Assembly (NCBI GenBank): GCA_002314875.1
Contig: DCHS01000021.1
Span: 1 to 31,470, forward strand
Origin: Prevotellaceae bacterium UBA1746
GTDB lineage: Bacteria > Bacteroidota > Bacteroidia > Bacteroidales > Bacteroidaceae
Length of the DNA: 31,470 bases
Direction of reading: 5' to 3'
Notes under the pieces: model-generated
Told to the model about the DNA's origin: nothing
The model's database searches: none
The model's input: the letters and a program-made list of their open reading frames with translations, nothing else
Shown: piece by piece, positions 15,498 to 23,552 of the stretch
Position numbering within the stretch: the first letter of the stretch is position 1
Layout: every line of letters starts with the position of its first letter
Translations under genes and position numbers: made by a program

Positions 15498-16928
15498 TTA
15501 TTGTTTCGTTTTCAAAGATTCAACATACTGGTCAATACGATGGAGTTCACGAGGAATATCAATGCTCTGAGGGCAATGACTCTTGCACTCGCCACAGCCG
15601 ATGCAGTGACTGGCCTGACGCAACTTAGGAACAGAACGGTCATAGCCTACAAGGAATGCACGACGAGCCTCGCGGTACTTCGGATCTTCCTGGGTGTGAT
15701 TGTAATGATCATCGTTGACACACTTGTTGTAGTGAGCAAAGATGGCAGGAATATCAATGCCGTAGGGACATGGCATGCAATATTTGCAGTCGGTGCATGA
15801 GATGAAGGGATTCTTCAAAATCTCAACCGCTGCCTGATAGAGCATGTTCACCTCCTCTTCTGTACATGGTTCGAGAGGACAATAAGAACGGAGATTGTCT
15901 TCAAGATGTTCCATGTAGGTCATACCAGAAAGAACAGTCAACGTCTCAGGGAATGTACCAGCATATCGGAAAGCCCAGGAAGCGATGCTCTTGTTTGGAC
16001 GCATTTTGTACATCTTCTTTGCCACAAACTCAGGAACCTTAGCCAAACGGCCACCGAGGAGGGGCTCCATAATAACTGCAGGAATGCCACGCTTCTTCAA
16101 TTCACCAAGCAGGTATTCAGCATCCGTATTGGCCTCATTGACTTCCTTTGCATGCGACCAGTCGATGTAGTTCAACTGAATCTGTACGAAATCCCAATGA
16201 TATTTACCTTCGTCATGAAGTTTGAGGAGATAATCTACAACCTCTACATCACCATGGTAAGACCAACCAAGATTACGGATACGGCCTTTCTTCTTCTGCT
16301 CTACGCACCAGTCGAGCATACCATTGTCCAGGAAACGCGCATGAAGGGCTTCCATACCATTCAGAGGCTGACCGTCAAGGGTCTGGGAATGCTGGCCGAT
16401 ACAGTGAAGGAGGTAGTAGTCGATGTAATCCGTCTGGAGATATTTCAACGAGTTTTCAAACATCTCTACACCAGCCTCGTGAGACCAGGTCGTTGGAGAG
16501 AAGTTGGAAAGTTTTGTTGCGATATAGTACTTCTTACGGTCATGCTTGGAGAGGGCAATACCCGTTGCCTCTTCGCTCTTACCACGGCAGTATGCAGGAG
16601 ATGTATCGTAATAGTTTACGCCATGCTCCATAGCAAAGGCTACAAGCTTGTTAATCTGATCCTGGTCGAGAACTTCTTCGTCCTCACCCTTATCATTCTT
16701 CACCGTCTTACGAGGCCAACGCATACAACCATAGCCCAGAATACTCACCTTATCGTGGGTATTGGGATTTTCGCGGAGCGTCATCTTATCCGTAGGGATA
16801 GGACCGTCCTCAGGGGTATATCCTGAATCTTTTGAGCCACAGGAAACCAGCGAAGGCGTTGCCAATACTGCACCGCCAATACCGAGGCGCTTCAAAAATG
16901 AGCGGCGGGAAATATCTTCGTTCTTCAT
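15498..16928 (-). CDS. Tat-exported aldo/keto reductase-ferredoxin fusion, probable lipoprotein
   Basis: I place the start at the ATG ending at 16928 (476 residues), not the longer frame from 16961, because this start clears the upstream stop (16933) and puts a Tat signal at the N-terminus: SRRSFLKRLG (Arg8-Arg9), matching the S/T-RRxFLK consensus. A hydrophobic stretch and the lipobox LVSC (Cys30) follow, suggesting a Tat lipoprotein. The AKR barrel (about 45-370) has Asp108 and Tyr113 (DTSPAYCRGKSEE), Lys139 (YIATKL) and His175 (YLLHC), a complete catalytic tetrad. The C-terminal 100 residues hold two cysteine clusters (CTDCKYCMPC and CIGCGECKSHC), likely two [4Fe-4S] centres. In this family the barrel normally uses NAD(P)H, which is scarce in the periplasm, so electrons may come through the clusters. 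The substrate is unknown. Confidence 0.85.
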   Translation of the reverse strand: MKNEDISRRSFLKRLGIGGAVLATPSLVSCGSKDSGYTPEDGPIPTDKMTLRENPNTHDKVSILGYGCMRWPRKTVKNDKGEDEEVLDQDQINKLVAFAMEHGVNYYDTSPAYCRGKSEEATGIALSKHDRKKYYIATKLSNFSPTTWSHEAGVEMFENSLKYLQTDYIDYYLLHCIGQHSQTLDGQPLNGMEALHARFLDNGMLDWCVEQKKKGRIRNLGWSYHGDVEVVDYLLKLHDEGKYHWDFVQIQLNYIDWSHAKEVNEANTDAEYLLGELKKRGIPAVIMEPLLGGRLAKVPEFVAKKMYKMRPNKSIASWAFRYAGTFPETLTVLSGMTYMEHLEDNLRSYCPLEPCTEEEVNMLYQAAVEILKNPFISCTDCKYCMPCPYGIDIPAIFAHYNKCVNDDHYNHTQEDPKYREARRAFLVGYDRSVPKLRQASHCIGCGECKSHCPQSIDIPRELHRIDQYVESLKTKQ

Positions 16929-16932
16929 AATC

Positions 16933-18429
16933 TTAAATCGTTCTTTGCTGTTCAATACCATCTACAATAATTGCGCTGATCGGGCGTACGGGACAAAGGT
17001 TCTCGCATGCGCCACAACCAATACAGCATTCAGGATCTACAACAGGAGATGCCACTGCATTTTCATCATCACCGAACTTCACCATAGTGATGGCACCAAC
17101 GGGACAATGACGGGCACAGTTTCCACAGGAAACACCCGAACCGGTAATACAGTTCTCAGCAACAATACGGGCGGTACCAATCTTCGTACTGCACTTTTCT
17201 GGGAGTTCAACCAGACGGATTGCACCGGTGGGACAAACATCTGAACATCGGTTACACTCAGGACGGCAATAGCCACGCTCGTAACTCATTTCGGGCTGCA
17301 TGAGATGTTCGAAATCCGTTGAAGGACGAAGAACACCATTAGGACAGTTTGAAATACAAAGCTGGCAGGCCGTACAATGTTGTGCAAGATGTTCAAGGCT
17401 GACAGCACCGGGAGGAACAATGCGCTTGGCACGTTCGGGAATCTTCTTATCAGCGATGGCAGCTAGACCACCATCCACCTTTTTCTGTTCCTGAGCCAAA
17501 GCAGTTCCTACAGTAACAGCGGCAGCACCAATCAGGAAGGCACGACGACCTTCATCAGCAGGCTTTTCTGTAGTTTCAACAGAAACACCAGCGGAGAGGC
17601 GCTTATGGGTATATTTCAAAGCTCCCTGCTTACACTTTCCAAGACAATTTCCACAAACAACGCAACGGCTGTAGTCTATCTTGCCATTAGGAGAATCAAT
17701 ACAATGAGCCTTACAACTACGAGCACACTGGCCGCACTTGTTACACTTGCTCTCATCTACCTGAACCTTGAACCAAGAGAAACGGCTTACAACGCTGAGG
17801 ATGGTTCCGACAGGACAAATGGTATTGCAATAGGTACGACCTGTGAAAGCAAAGGCAACGATGACAACGAGCGTAATGACTGAAACAAGCAGGCTTACAC
17901 CACCCTTCACCCAAACATCAGTGCTGTAGAAAGCATAACTTTCGAAGTGCTCAGCAACAGCAGCTAAGCCGTTGTTCGTCCAACCATAGAGGGGAGCAAA
18001 AAGATTCGTTGCCATACGACCGAAAGCGCTGTAAGGTTCAATCAAAGCTGCGATGGAAACAACACCAAACGCAAAGAGAACAACAAACAAGCAGAGGAAG
18101 AACCAGCGAATTACCGGCAGTTCCTTCCTGTAGGCGTACTTGTGCTTCTTCTTGGCAAAACGATTATGCGTCATTACATGGAAGTGAGCAACGATGTCCT
18201 GGAAAATACCGAGAGGACAGATTACCGAACAATAGATGCGTCCAAAGATTGCTGTAAGCACGAGGAGTGCTATTACGATCACCACATGGAGGGCCAGAAC
18301 AGCGGGGATGAACTGAATCATCGGAAGCCAGCCGAACCAATGGTTAACAGTTCCTGTGAAATCCAGGAACATCAGAGTGATTAAGACAAACACGAAGAAT
18401 GCCAATACGCGACGAATCGTTTTCAACAT
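16933..18429 (-). CDS. NapH/NapG-like membrane polyferredoxin with internal Tat-like motif
   Basis: The 498-residue protein has four predicted membrane segments (about 8-25, 40-63, 108-130, 178-196). It carries the NapH/NosR/CcoG-type motifs GRIYCSVICP (Cys67, Cys71) and GRTYCNTICP (Cys201, Cys205). Two ferredoxin clusters follow on the expected cytoplasmic side (Cys229-Cys266). At residues 294-312 comes GRRAFLIGAAAVTVGTALA, a twin-arginine signal-like segment ending in an ALA site. A large second ferredoxin region follows (Cys352-Cys479) with four more CxxCxxC-type groups. This equals NapH plus the Tat-exported NapG in a single chain. The probable role is moving electrons from quinol to periplasmic acceptors. 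The reductase gene follows 4 bp after its stop and metallophosphoesterase precedes it by 31 bp. Confidence 0.83.
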   Translation of the reverse strand: MLKTIRRVLAFFVFVLITLMFLDFTGTVNHWFGWLPMIQFIPAVLALHVVIVIALLVLTAIFGRIYCSVICPLGIFQDIVAHFHVMTHNRFAKKKHKYAYRKELPVIRWFFLCLFVVLFAFGVVSIAALIEPYSAFGRMATNLFAPLYGWTNNGLAAVAEHFESYAFYSTDVWVKGGVSLLVSVITLVVIVAFAFTGRTYCNTICPVGTILSVVSRFSWFKVQVDESKCNKCGQCARSCKAHCIDSPNGKIDYSRCVVCGNCLGKCKQGALKYTHKRLSAGVSVETTEKPADEGRRAFLIGAAAVTVGTALAQEQKKVDGGLAAIADKKIPERAKRIVPPGAVSLEHLAQHCTACQLCISNCPNGVLRPSTDFEHLMQPEMSYERGYCRPECNRCSDVCPTGAIRLVELPEKCSTKIGTARIVAENCITGSGVSCGNCARHCPVGAITMVKFGDDENAVASPVVDPECCIGCGACENLCPVRPISAIIVDGIEQQRTI

Positions 18430-18460
18430 AACCTCTTATTTTTATAATTATTGATTTGAA

Positions 18461-19477
18461 TTAGCGTCTATGAAGGGTTATCTCCACAATCTCCGGCCAA
18501 GCACCGAAGCGGAAAGGAATACCAACTTCGCCAATACCACTGCTTACAATAAGCGTTCGGCGATGATCAATCTTCGTCGAAGCTCCTGTCGTAGGATCAT
18601 CATAATCGTAGCGACCATACCACTGAGAATAGATCCACTTTGATGGACTCCATCCAAAGAGCTTGAACTGCATGGCATGGGTATGGCCGGAGAGTTGCAA
18701 GGGAATATCAGTATCGGGGATAACACTGCGATGCCAATGCGTTGGATCGTGGCTCAGAAGAATCTTGAAGGAGTTATCGCTGAGATCAGCCTGTGCCTTC
18801 TGTAAATCTGCATACTGCGGGAAATGCTTGCCATCGCCATCATTTTCAACACCGACGATAGCCAGTGTATCTTCTCCACGGCGAACGACGTAATTCTCGT
18901 TCATCAGAAGATGCCATCCGAGGTCAAGCTCCTGTGCCTGAAGACGCTGGATGTCAGCAACTCTCTCGCGGTCGGAGATGCGAGCGTAGGGCATATAGTC
19001 ATGATTACCCAAAACACTGACAACACCATCCTTGGCCCTGAAGCCCCGGAGAATCTCATGAAACTCGTCCTGCTCGCTGGAACTCATATTCACCAGGTCG
19101 CCAGTAAAGACGATGAGATCAGGATTCAAACCATTCACCTTGTCAACAATCTCCTGAACGACTTCAGGATGACCGCTCAAGGTACCTATATGGAAATCAC
19201 TGAGTTGAATGATTTTATAGCCCTCAAAGGCTGCTGGTATGTAGGTGTGCTTGTAGTCATAGGGATGAACAGCTATCTTTCGCCAGCCAAAAGTAAATCC
19301 ATAGGCAAAGACGAGGGCGATGATTGTTCCTGCAGCAAAGCCCAGCCATTTGAAGACCGTTCCCCACAGTGGCCAGGCTTTTAGCAGCCAGGCTACAAAG
19401 TGGAAAAAGCCGACGGGAAGGGCAATCAGCAGAACCACCAACACAACCAGAATAACATAAGCGATAATCATTCGCAT
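18461..19477 (-). CDS. Membrane-anchored metallophosphoesterase
   Basis: This calcineurin-like phosphoesterase of the YaeI/YkuE type has two or three N-terminal membrane segments within residues 3-65 and a C-terminal catalytic domain. The metal-binding motifs are complete and in order: QLSDFHIG (Asp94, His96), VFTGDLVN, VLGNHDYMP, LLSHDPTHW and LSGHTHAMQF. In relatives this domain hydrolyses phosphodiester or phosphoester bonds in lipid-linked or nucleotide substrates; which substrate applies here is not visible. The gene (338 residues) is between an HpaII-like gene and the polyferredoxin, with spacers of 20 and 31 bp, so it may share their transcript. Confidence 0.9.
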   Translation of the reverse strand: MRMIIAYVILVVLVVLLIALPVGFFHFVAWLLKAWPLWGTVFKWLGFAAGTIIALVFAYGFTFGWRKIAVHPYDYKHTYIPAAFEGYKIIQLSDFHIGTLSGHPEVVQEIVDKVNGLNPDLIVFTGDLVNMSSSEQDEFHEILRGFRAKDGVVSVLGNHDYMPYARISDRERVADIQRLQAQELDLGWHLLMNENYVVRRGEDTLAIVGVENDGDGKHFPQYADLQKAQADLSDNSFKILLSHDPTHWHRSVIPDTDIPLQLSGHTHAMQFKLFGWSPSKWIYSQWYGRYDYDDPTTGASTKIDHRRTLIVSSGIGEVGIPFRFGAWPEIVEITLHRR

Positions 19478-19497
19478 AAAATTTGAAAGGGAGACCT

Positions 19498-20637
19498 TTA
19501 TCGTTTGGTAAGACCGATTTTAAGATTCAGTTTGAAATAGTAAGCATTGTTCTCACGCTCGAGCAAACCATAATGATCCTTTCCCATATGACCGCGTTCA
19601 AGACGACTGTTCAATAGGAGGAAACGACCGAGCAAGTCCCGATCGGTAGCATCGAAGAGAACGGGGGTTCCGTCGGGAGTTACCACGATGAAGAAGGCAG
19701 GAAGATTATCACTGCCCGTATAGATCTTCGCAGGACGCATACCACCAACGCAGGCAAGGAGCAGCTGACGCACCTTATATTCATAATAGTGGTGCTTATC
19801 AATAAGATCCTGCTTCACCTTGAGCGGATTGATTTCGTTCATACGCAGGGTGAGTTCATCGAGATGGGTATTGTCTTCAAGATAGGAGGTTCGGACAATC
19901 TCAGTCAGCAAGCGTCCCATGTGAAGATCCATCATGGCCAGGTTGCAACGGAAAACCTTATCGGCTACATCATCATACTTCAACGAACTTCCCATACGCT
20001 CAATCATATCCATTCGTTCGCGGATAATCTGGGCAATAGGAGCATCTGGAGTGTCTTCACCGACATAGTTCACCTTCTGGGCCATAGGCTGGGCGAAACG
20101 CGTACCGGTCTGAAGGAGTTTAAGATTGGCAGCACGACCACCATCCAACAAACGGGAAGGAACGGCCCCGCAACGGCTCAGAACGCCGGTGACTGCAGTC
20201 TTTTGACCATTGATGCCTAAAAGAATGTGCCAAGGACCTTCGGAGATACCACCAAGACTTACCATCTGGATTTCATCGAGGAAAGCCTCCATGGCATCGT
20301 CAACAGGAACTGTGGCGTCGTTCTCGTTATTACGGAGAATATCAACGGCATGATCGGCAGCATCAGACCAGAGTTCTGCCTCGACGGTCAGCGTTTCCTT
20401 CGTATCAGCATTGGTAATCTCAATAACAGTAGCGTCAGGAGTTTCACCTTCGCCAGGAACAACAATGCGGCGATAGGTTCTGAAACCATTCTGCTCCTTG
20501 CGTTGGATACATTCAAGACGCGCTGTTCTGCCTTTAATGGGAAGGCCCTGATTATTGCTCCAATGCAATTTGTCTTTGCTCATTACCTTCATCAAGGCAA
20601 CGAGTTCGACCCATTCTTTTCGACTTGCTAAAAACAT
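19498..20637 (-). CDS. HpaII restriction-endonuclease-family-like protein, without adjacent methylase
   Basis: The 379-residue soluble protein resembles what I remember of the HpaII family (PF09561). It starts with an LASRKEWVELVALMKVMSKDKL segment like the family's NKGEW-E pattern. The middle has GVLSRCGAVPSRLLDGGRAA where relatives have a GxxSxxGxxxxLLNxxxATN loop. The end shows HHYYEYKVRQLLLACVGGM and, near the C-terminus, LLLNSRLERGHMGKDHYG followed by NNAYYFKLNLKIGL, close to the family's last strand. No DNA methyltransferase is next to it, and CCGG sites are present in the window, so a classical HpaII pair is not encoded here. I did not identify the catalytic residues. An alternative is an uncharacterised Bacteroidales family. 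The family match is recalled, not computed. Confidence 0.5.
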   Translation of the reverse strand: MFLASRKEWVELVALMKVMSKDKLHWSNNQGLPIKGRTARLECIQRKEQNGFRTYRRIVVPGEGETPDATVIEITNADTKETLTVEAELWSDAADHAVDILRNNENDATVPVDDAMEAFLDEIQMVSLGGISEGPWHILLGINGQKTAVTGVLSRCGAVPSRLLDGGRAANLKLLQTGTRFAQPMAQKVNYVGEDTPDAPIAQIIRERMDMIERMGSSLKYDDVADKVFRCNLAMMDLHMGRLLTEIVRTSYLEDNTHLDELTLRMNEINPLKVKQDLIDKHHYYEYKVRQLLLACVGGMRPAKIYTGSDNLPAFFIVVTPDGTPVLFDATDRDLLGRFLLLNSRLERGHMGKDHYGLLERENNAYYFKLNLKIGLTKR

Positions 20638-20663
20638 AGAATTATGCTTTATTTTTGCTCTGG

Positions 20664-20671
20664 CAAAATTA
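20664..20671 (-). promoter_or_regulatory. Possible -7 promoter element before the HpaII-like gene
   Basis: TAATTTTG on the minus strand fits the TAnnTTTG element and lies 27 bp upstream of the ATG. No TTTG or TTG occurs at the expected 19-21 bp further upstream, where the sequence is the 3' end of the preceding transporter gene. It is the only sign of a separate start for the six-gene leftward run, so confidence is modest. Confidence 0.35.
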
Positions 20672-20672
20672 T

Positions 20673-22406
20673 TTATCTTGCAATTTCAGTTTGATAGATG
20701 CTATCGGCAATCTGTGACACACGGATGCTATCAGCCATTTGAAGCGCACGTGCATGCTGTTCTTCGTTCGCACGCTCTATCTCTGCTTCAGCTTCAAGAG
20801 TCTGACGAGCCTCGCCACCCCAAACCAATTCATAGTAGCCACGATCGATGAGTCGGCGATCACCATCATAGATAAAGATAAAGGAGTAGAAATGACCCTT
20901 CTTCTCATCACCAACAAATTGTGAGAAAGGATGGGTTACGCAAAGTGCAGCGTATGAGGGTTCGTTGCGATGAGCATCTTGGTTGATATGAACGAAATAA
21001 TATTTACCATTCTTATCAGCATAGGCATTTGTTACAACAACAGTACTATCCTTTGCATTAACCTTGAATGAAAGAGGATAACCCTTTGTGCCCATCCAAT
21101 CGTTAACAGTGTAAACACTGTCATCCGTCAAGGTCATTGCTATATCGAAAGACTCAGAGGTGTGGCAATTAAAGGCCTGACCTGTTGTGTCCCAAACTGG
21201 CTTGGGGGCAAAAATACCCTGAATGGCAAAGATTCCAACAAAGACCCAGTGAGCCACAATACCAGCACCGATGCCACCGAAAAAGTGGCTGAGGAATGCA
21301 CGAGAGAGCAACTTACGATAACCGAGAGAGTCAAGCATAGCGGTGTGGGTGGAAAGATAACCGCTCCAGCACATACCCATTGCCGTACAAACAGCAATCG
21401 CGTTACCGTCCAAAATACCATCTGCACTGAATTTGGGTAACAAGCCCAAAGCCGCACCAACAGCGCCAAGAGCAGTGATAGGGAAAGAAACGAGTTCAGG
21501 GGCCTTAAAACCAAAGAGCCAATCAAAAACAAAGCTGATCTTGCTGGCAAGCCAAGGCAACAACTGAGTTCCCTGATAAGCTGCACCAGTATAAACTTCA
21601 ATGGCTTTTCCGTCAGCATCAACACCTTCAATACTTCCGCCAAAGGTAAGCATCATCACTAAGGTAGAGATAATCAATACGCCAGGGATAATGGCAAGAC
21701 CAATGGAAACGCCATCCTTACCACCATCAAGAAGCGCATTCAAAACATGAACGAAAGTACTGTCTTTCTGTTCATTAGCATCTTCACTCTGGTTAGATAC
21801 TTCTGCCTCTAAAGCGCGTATCTCATCGTCAGAAAGTGCATTCTCCTCGCGATAATTGGGATAATCCTTGCAAGTAAAATACTGCATAAGACGAGTTGAG
21901 ATTGCACAACCGAACATGGCTCCAACAAAACCAATGAAAGGTGCAGCAAAGTAGCCCTGACCCATCATGAAGACGATTACGATCAGACCCATACCAAAGG
22001 CCGTACCAAAATTCGTCAAAGAGATGAGTTGGTATTTCTTGAAATAGCGACTGAACTTCTTATCCTTTGAGAGCGCAATAATTGCAGGATTATCACTGAG
22101 GAAGGTCAGCACAGCACCCAAAGAAGCCACACCAGGAAGGTTAAAAAGGGGTTGCATAATAGGGCGAAGGGCCTTCTGAATAAGGTCTACAACACCAAAT
22201 TCTACAAAAATCTTTCCTAATGCACCAGTTACAACACAGATACCCATCAAGTAAAAACAGGTATTGAGCAAGAGGTCGTGGGCGGTTTTCATTACGGTAT
22301 TCAGCATATTGGCCAAACCCATAACAGAGCCAAGATAACCAAAAAGTGCTACAATAATAACCAGACATGGAATGCCAGTAGGCATCAACTTTTTAAACGA
22401 TTTCAT
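20673..22406 (-). CDS. Nucleoside-recognition (Gate) domain membrane transporter with C-terminal soluble domain
   Basis: The first 430 residues are a polytopic membrane protein of the YjiH/spore-maturation (Gate) superfamily. Two Gate-like units are visible: one at about 40-195 (LMGICVVTGALGKIFVEFGVV, LGAVLTFLSDNPAIIALS) and one at about 240-420 (GGKDGVSIGLAIIPGVLIIST, CWSGYLSTHTAMLDSLGY). A charged loop lies between them. Residues about 430-577 form a soluble extension without membrane segments, rich in aromatic and charged residues and ending in a Glu/Ala/Arg coiled stretch; I do not recognise it. The family transports or senses small solutes, but the substrate here is unknown. It begins 16 bp after an outer-membrane porin gene, suggesting an inner/outer membrane pair. 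Confidence 0.78.
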   Translation of the reverse strand: MKSFKKLMPTGIPCLVIIVALFGYLGSVMGLANMLNTVMKTAHDLLLNTCFYLMGICVVTGALGKIFVEFGVVDLIQKALRPIMQPLFNLPGVASLGAVLTFLSDNPAIIALSKDKKFSRYFKKYQLISLTNFGTAFGMGLIVIVFMMGQGYFAAPFIGFVGAMFGCAISTRLMQYFTCKDYPNYREENALSDDEIRALEAEVSNQSEDANEQKDSTFVHVLNALLDGGKDGVSIGLAIIPGVLIISTLVMMLTFGGSIEGVDADGKAIEVYTGAAYQGTQLLPWLASKISFVFDWLFGFKAPELVSFPITALGAVGAALGLLPKFSADGILDGNAIAVCTAMGMCWSGYLSTHTAMLDSLGYRKLLSRAFLSHFFGGIGAGIVAHWVFVGIFAIQGIFAPKPVWDTTGQAFNCHTSESFDIAMTLTDDSVYTVNDWMGTKGYPLSFKVNAKDSTVVVTNAYADKNGKYYFVHINQDAHRNEPSYAALCVTHPFSQFVGDEKKGHFYSFIFIYDGDRRLIDRGYYELVWGGEARQTLEAEAEIERANEEQHARALQMADSIRVSQIADSIYQTEIAR

Positions 22407-22422
22407 ATAGGTATTAAAAGAT

Positions 22423-23475
22423 TTATTTCTTATAATTTACAATGCGCTGAATGCCTTTCAACAGATCTGCCTTAAACTTGATACCAGCTTCAAGACGGAG
22501 CTGTTTGTCTTGCATCGTGCCTTCGGGATTGGTATTATCGCCCCAAGAATAAGCGCCGGCTGCAAAGATGCGAACCATATCGCGGTGATTCTTAACAGGA
22601 GCAGCTTCAAGTCCGAGTGAAACGAGATTGAGCTGCGTTCCGTCCAGAACGAGCAGATCGGCATCAGTACCGGACTTGTTCTGGTCATAGGTATATTTCC
22701 CAAAAACGCGGACAGCATCATGAACCTGAGCTGAGAGTTCAGTCATCACAGAAAAGTCCTTGAAAAGGAAGCTTTGGCCACTGGATGCTCTGTTCATCAT
22801 ATCCACATCAAGGTGAATCTTATCATTGAAATTGAAGCGGTTACCGAGGGCAATGTAGTTAATCCACTTGCCACGGGCATATTCAAGCATATTCACAGAC
22901 CACATACTCTCATACCAACCATGGGTTCCGTACCACTGAAGGTTGAAAGCGTAGGTATTATTGCCAGCCCAACTTCTGAAGGGAGAATTGCACAACTGCA
23001 ACTGGAGGAGGTCCTTATCGCTTGCCTTGAAGTTCGTGGAGAGACCGAACTGGTAGCAAGGGATATTGTTCCAGAATTCCGAGCAATAGTAGAGGTCGAT
23101 GGGAGCACGGTCATATTCATATCCGCCGATACCAACGACTTGCTTACCTGCAGAAATACCCCAACGCTTGGTAGCCTGCCAATCAAGGTGAATCCAATCG
23201 GTAGCATCAAAGAAGGTAGCGTTGGTGTTCTTGTTCAAACGCTGACGATAACTGTAGGTCAGGCCATTTACAATTTGTCCGTCAATGCGGAAATTCAGAT
23301 ACTGACCTTTGAAACCAGTGGCATCGTTAATCGCATCGCCATCGATGTTCATGCCCTCATAGCCAAAACGGGTTTCGACATAGAACTGGTTGATTTTGGG
23401 GCCGTTACTTTCCGTCTCCTGAGCTTTTGTGGCCAAGGGTGCAAGAAACAACAGCGGCAAAATAATTTTTTTCAT
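22423..23475 (-). CDS. OprO/OprP-like outer-membrane porin
   Basis: The 350-residue protein has a signal peptide (MKKIILPLLFLAPLATKAQ) and a mature chain of alternating amphipathic beta strands with many Tyr/Trp residues. Examples are YLNFRIDGQIVNGLTYSYRQRL, WIHLDWQATKRWGISAGKQ and FAAGAYSWGDN. The pattern 'F..DATDWIHLDWQATKRWGISAGKQ' is typical of phosphate/polyphosphate porin relatives, as is FNFNDKIHLDVDMMNRASSG. It should form a beta-barrel in the outer membrane. Ion selectivity cannot be told; the OprO/P name refers only to family resemblance. It lies directly upstream of the Gate-domain transporter, 77 bp after aroB. Confidence 0.78.
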   Translation of the reverse strand: MKKIILPLLFLAPLATKAQETESNGPKINQFYVETRFGYEGMNIDGDAINDATGFKGQYLNFRIDGQIVNGLTYSYRQRLNKNTNATFFDATDWIHLDWQATKRWGISAGKQVVGIGGYEYDRAPIDLYYCSEFWNNIPCYQFGLSTNFKASDKDLLQLQLCNSPFRSWAGNNTYAFNLQWYGTHGWYESMWSVNMLEYARGKWINYIALGNRFNFNDKIHLDVDMMNRASSGQSFLFKDFSVMTELSAQVHDAVRVFGKYTYDQNKSGTDADLLVLDGTQLNLVSLGLEAAPVKNHRDMVRIFAAGAYSWGDNTNPEGTMQDKQLRLEAGIKFKADLLKGIQRIVNYKK

Positions 23476-23552
23476 ACAAATATTTGGGTTAGTAGTGTGT
23501 TAAGTATTTTCTATAAATTGACTTTTTCTGAGTGATTTATTTTGAACCCACC

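Noticed and set aside
15906..16826. 306-codon open frame on the plus strand opposite the aldo/keto reductase
   Set aside because: The minus-strand frame carries a complete catalytic tetrad and Fe-S motifs; the plus frame shows no family features and crosses conserved parts of the real gene.
16929..16961. Longer N-terminus for the reductase (start at 16961)
   Set aside because: It would overlap the upstream stop and bury the Tat motif 19 residues from the start; the ATG at 16928 gives a normal Tat signal.
22774..23535. 253-codon plus-strand frame opposite the porin gene
   Set aside because: The opposite strand has a signal peptide and porin-type beta strands; the plus frame also runs into the promoterless intergenic gap without any domain.
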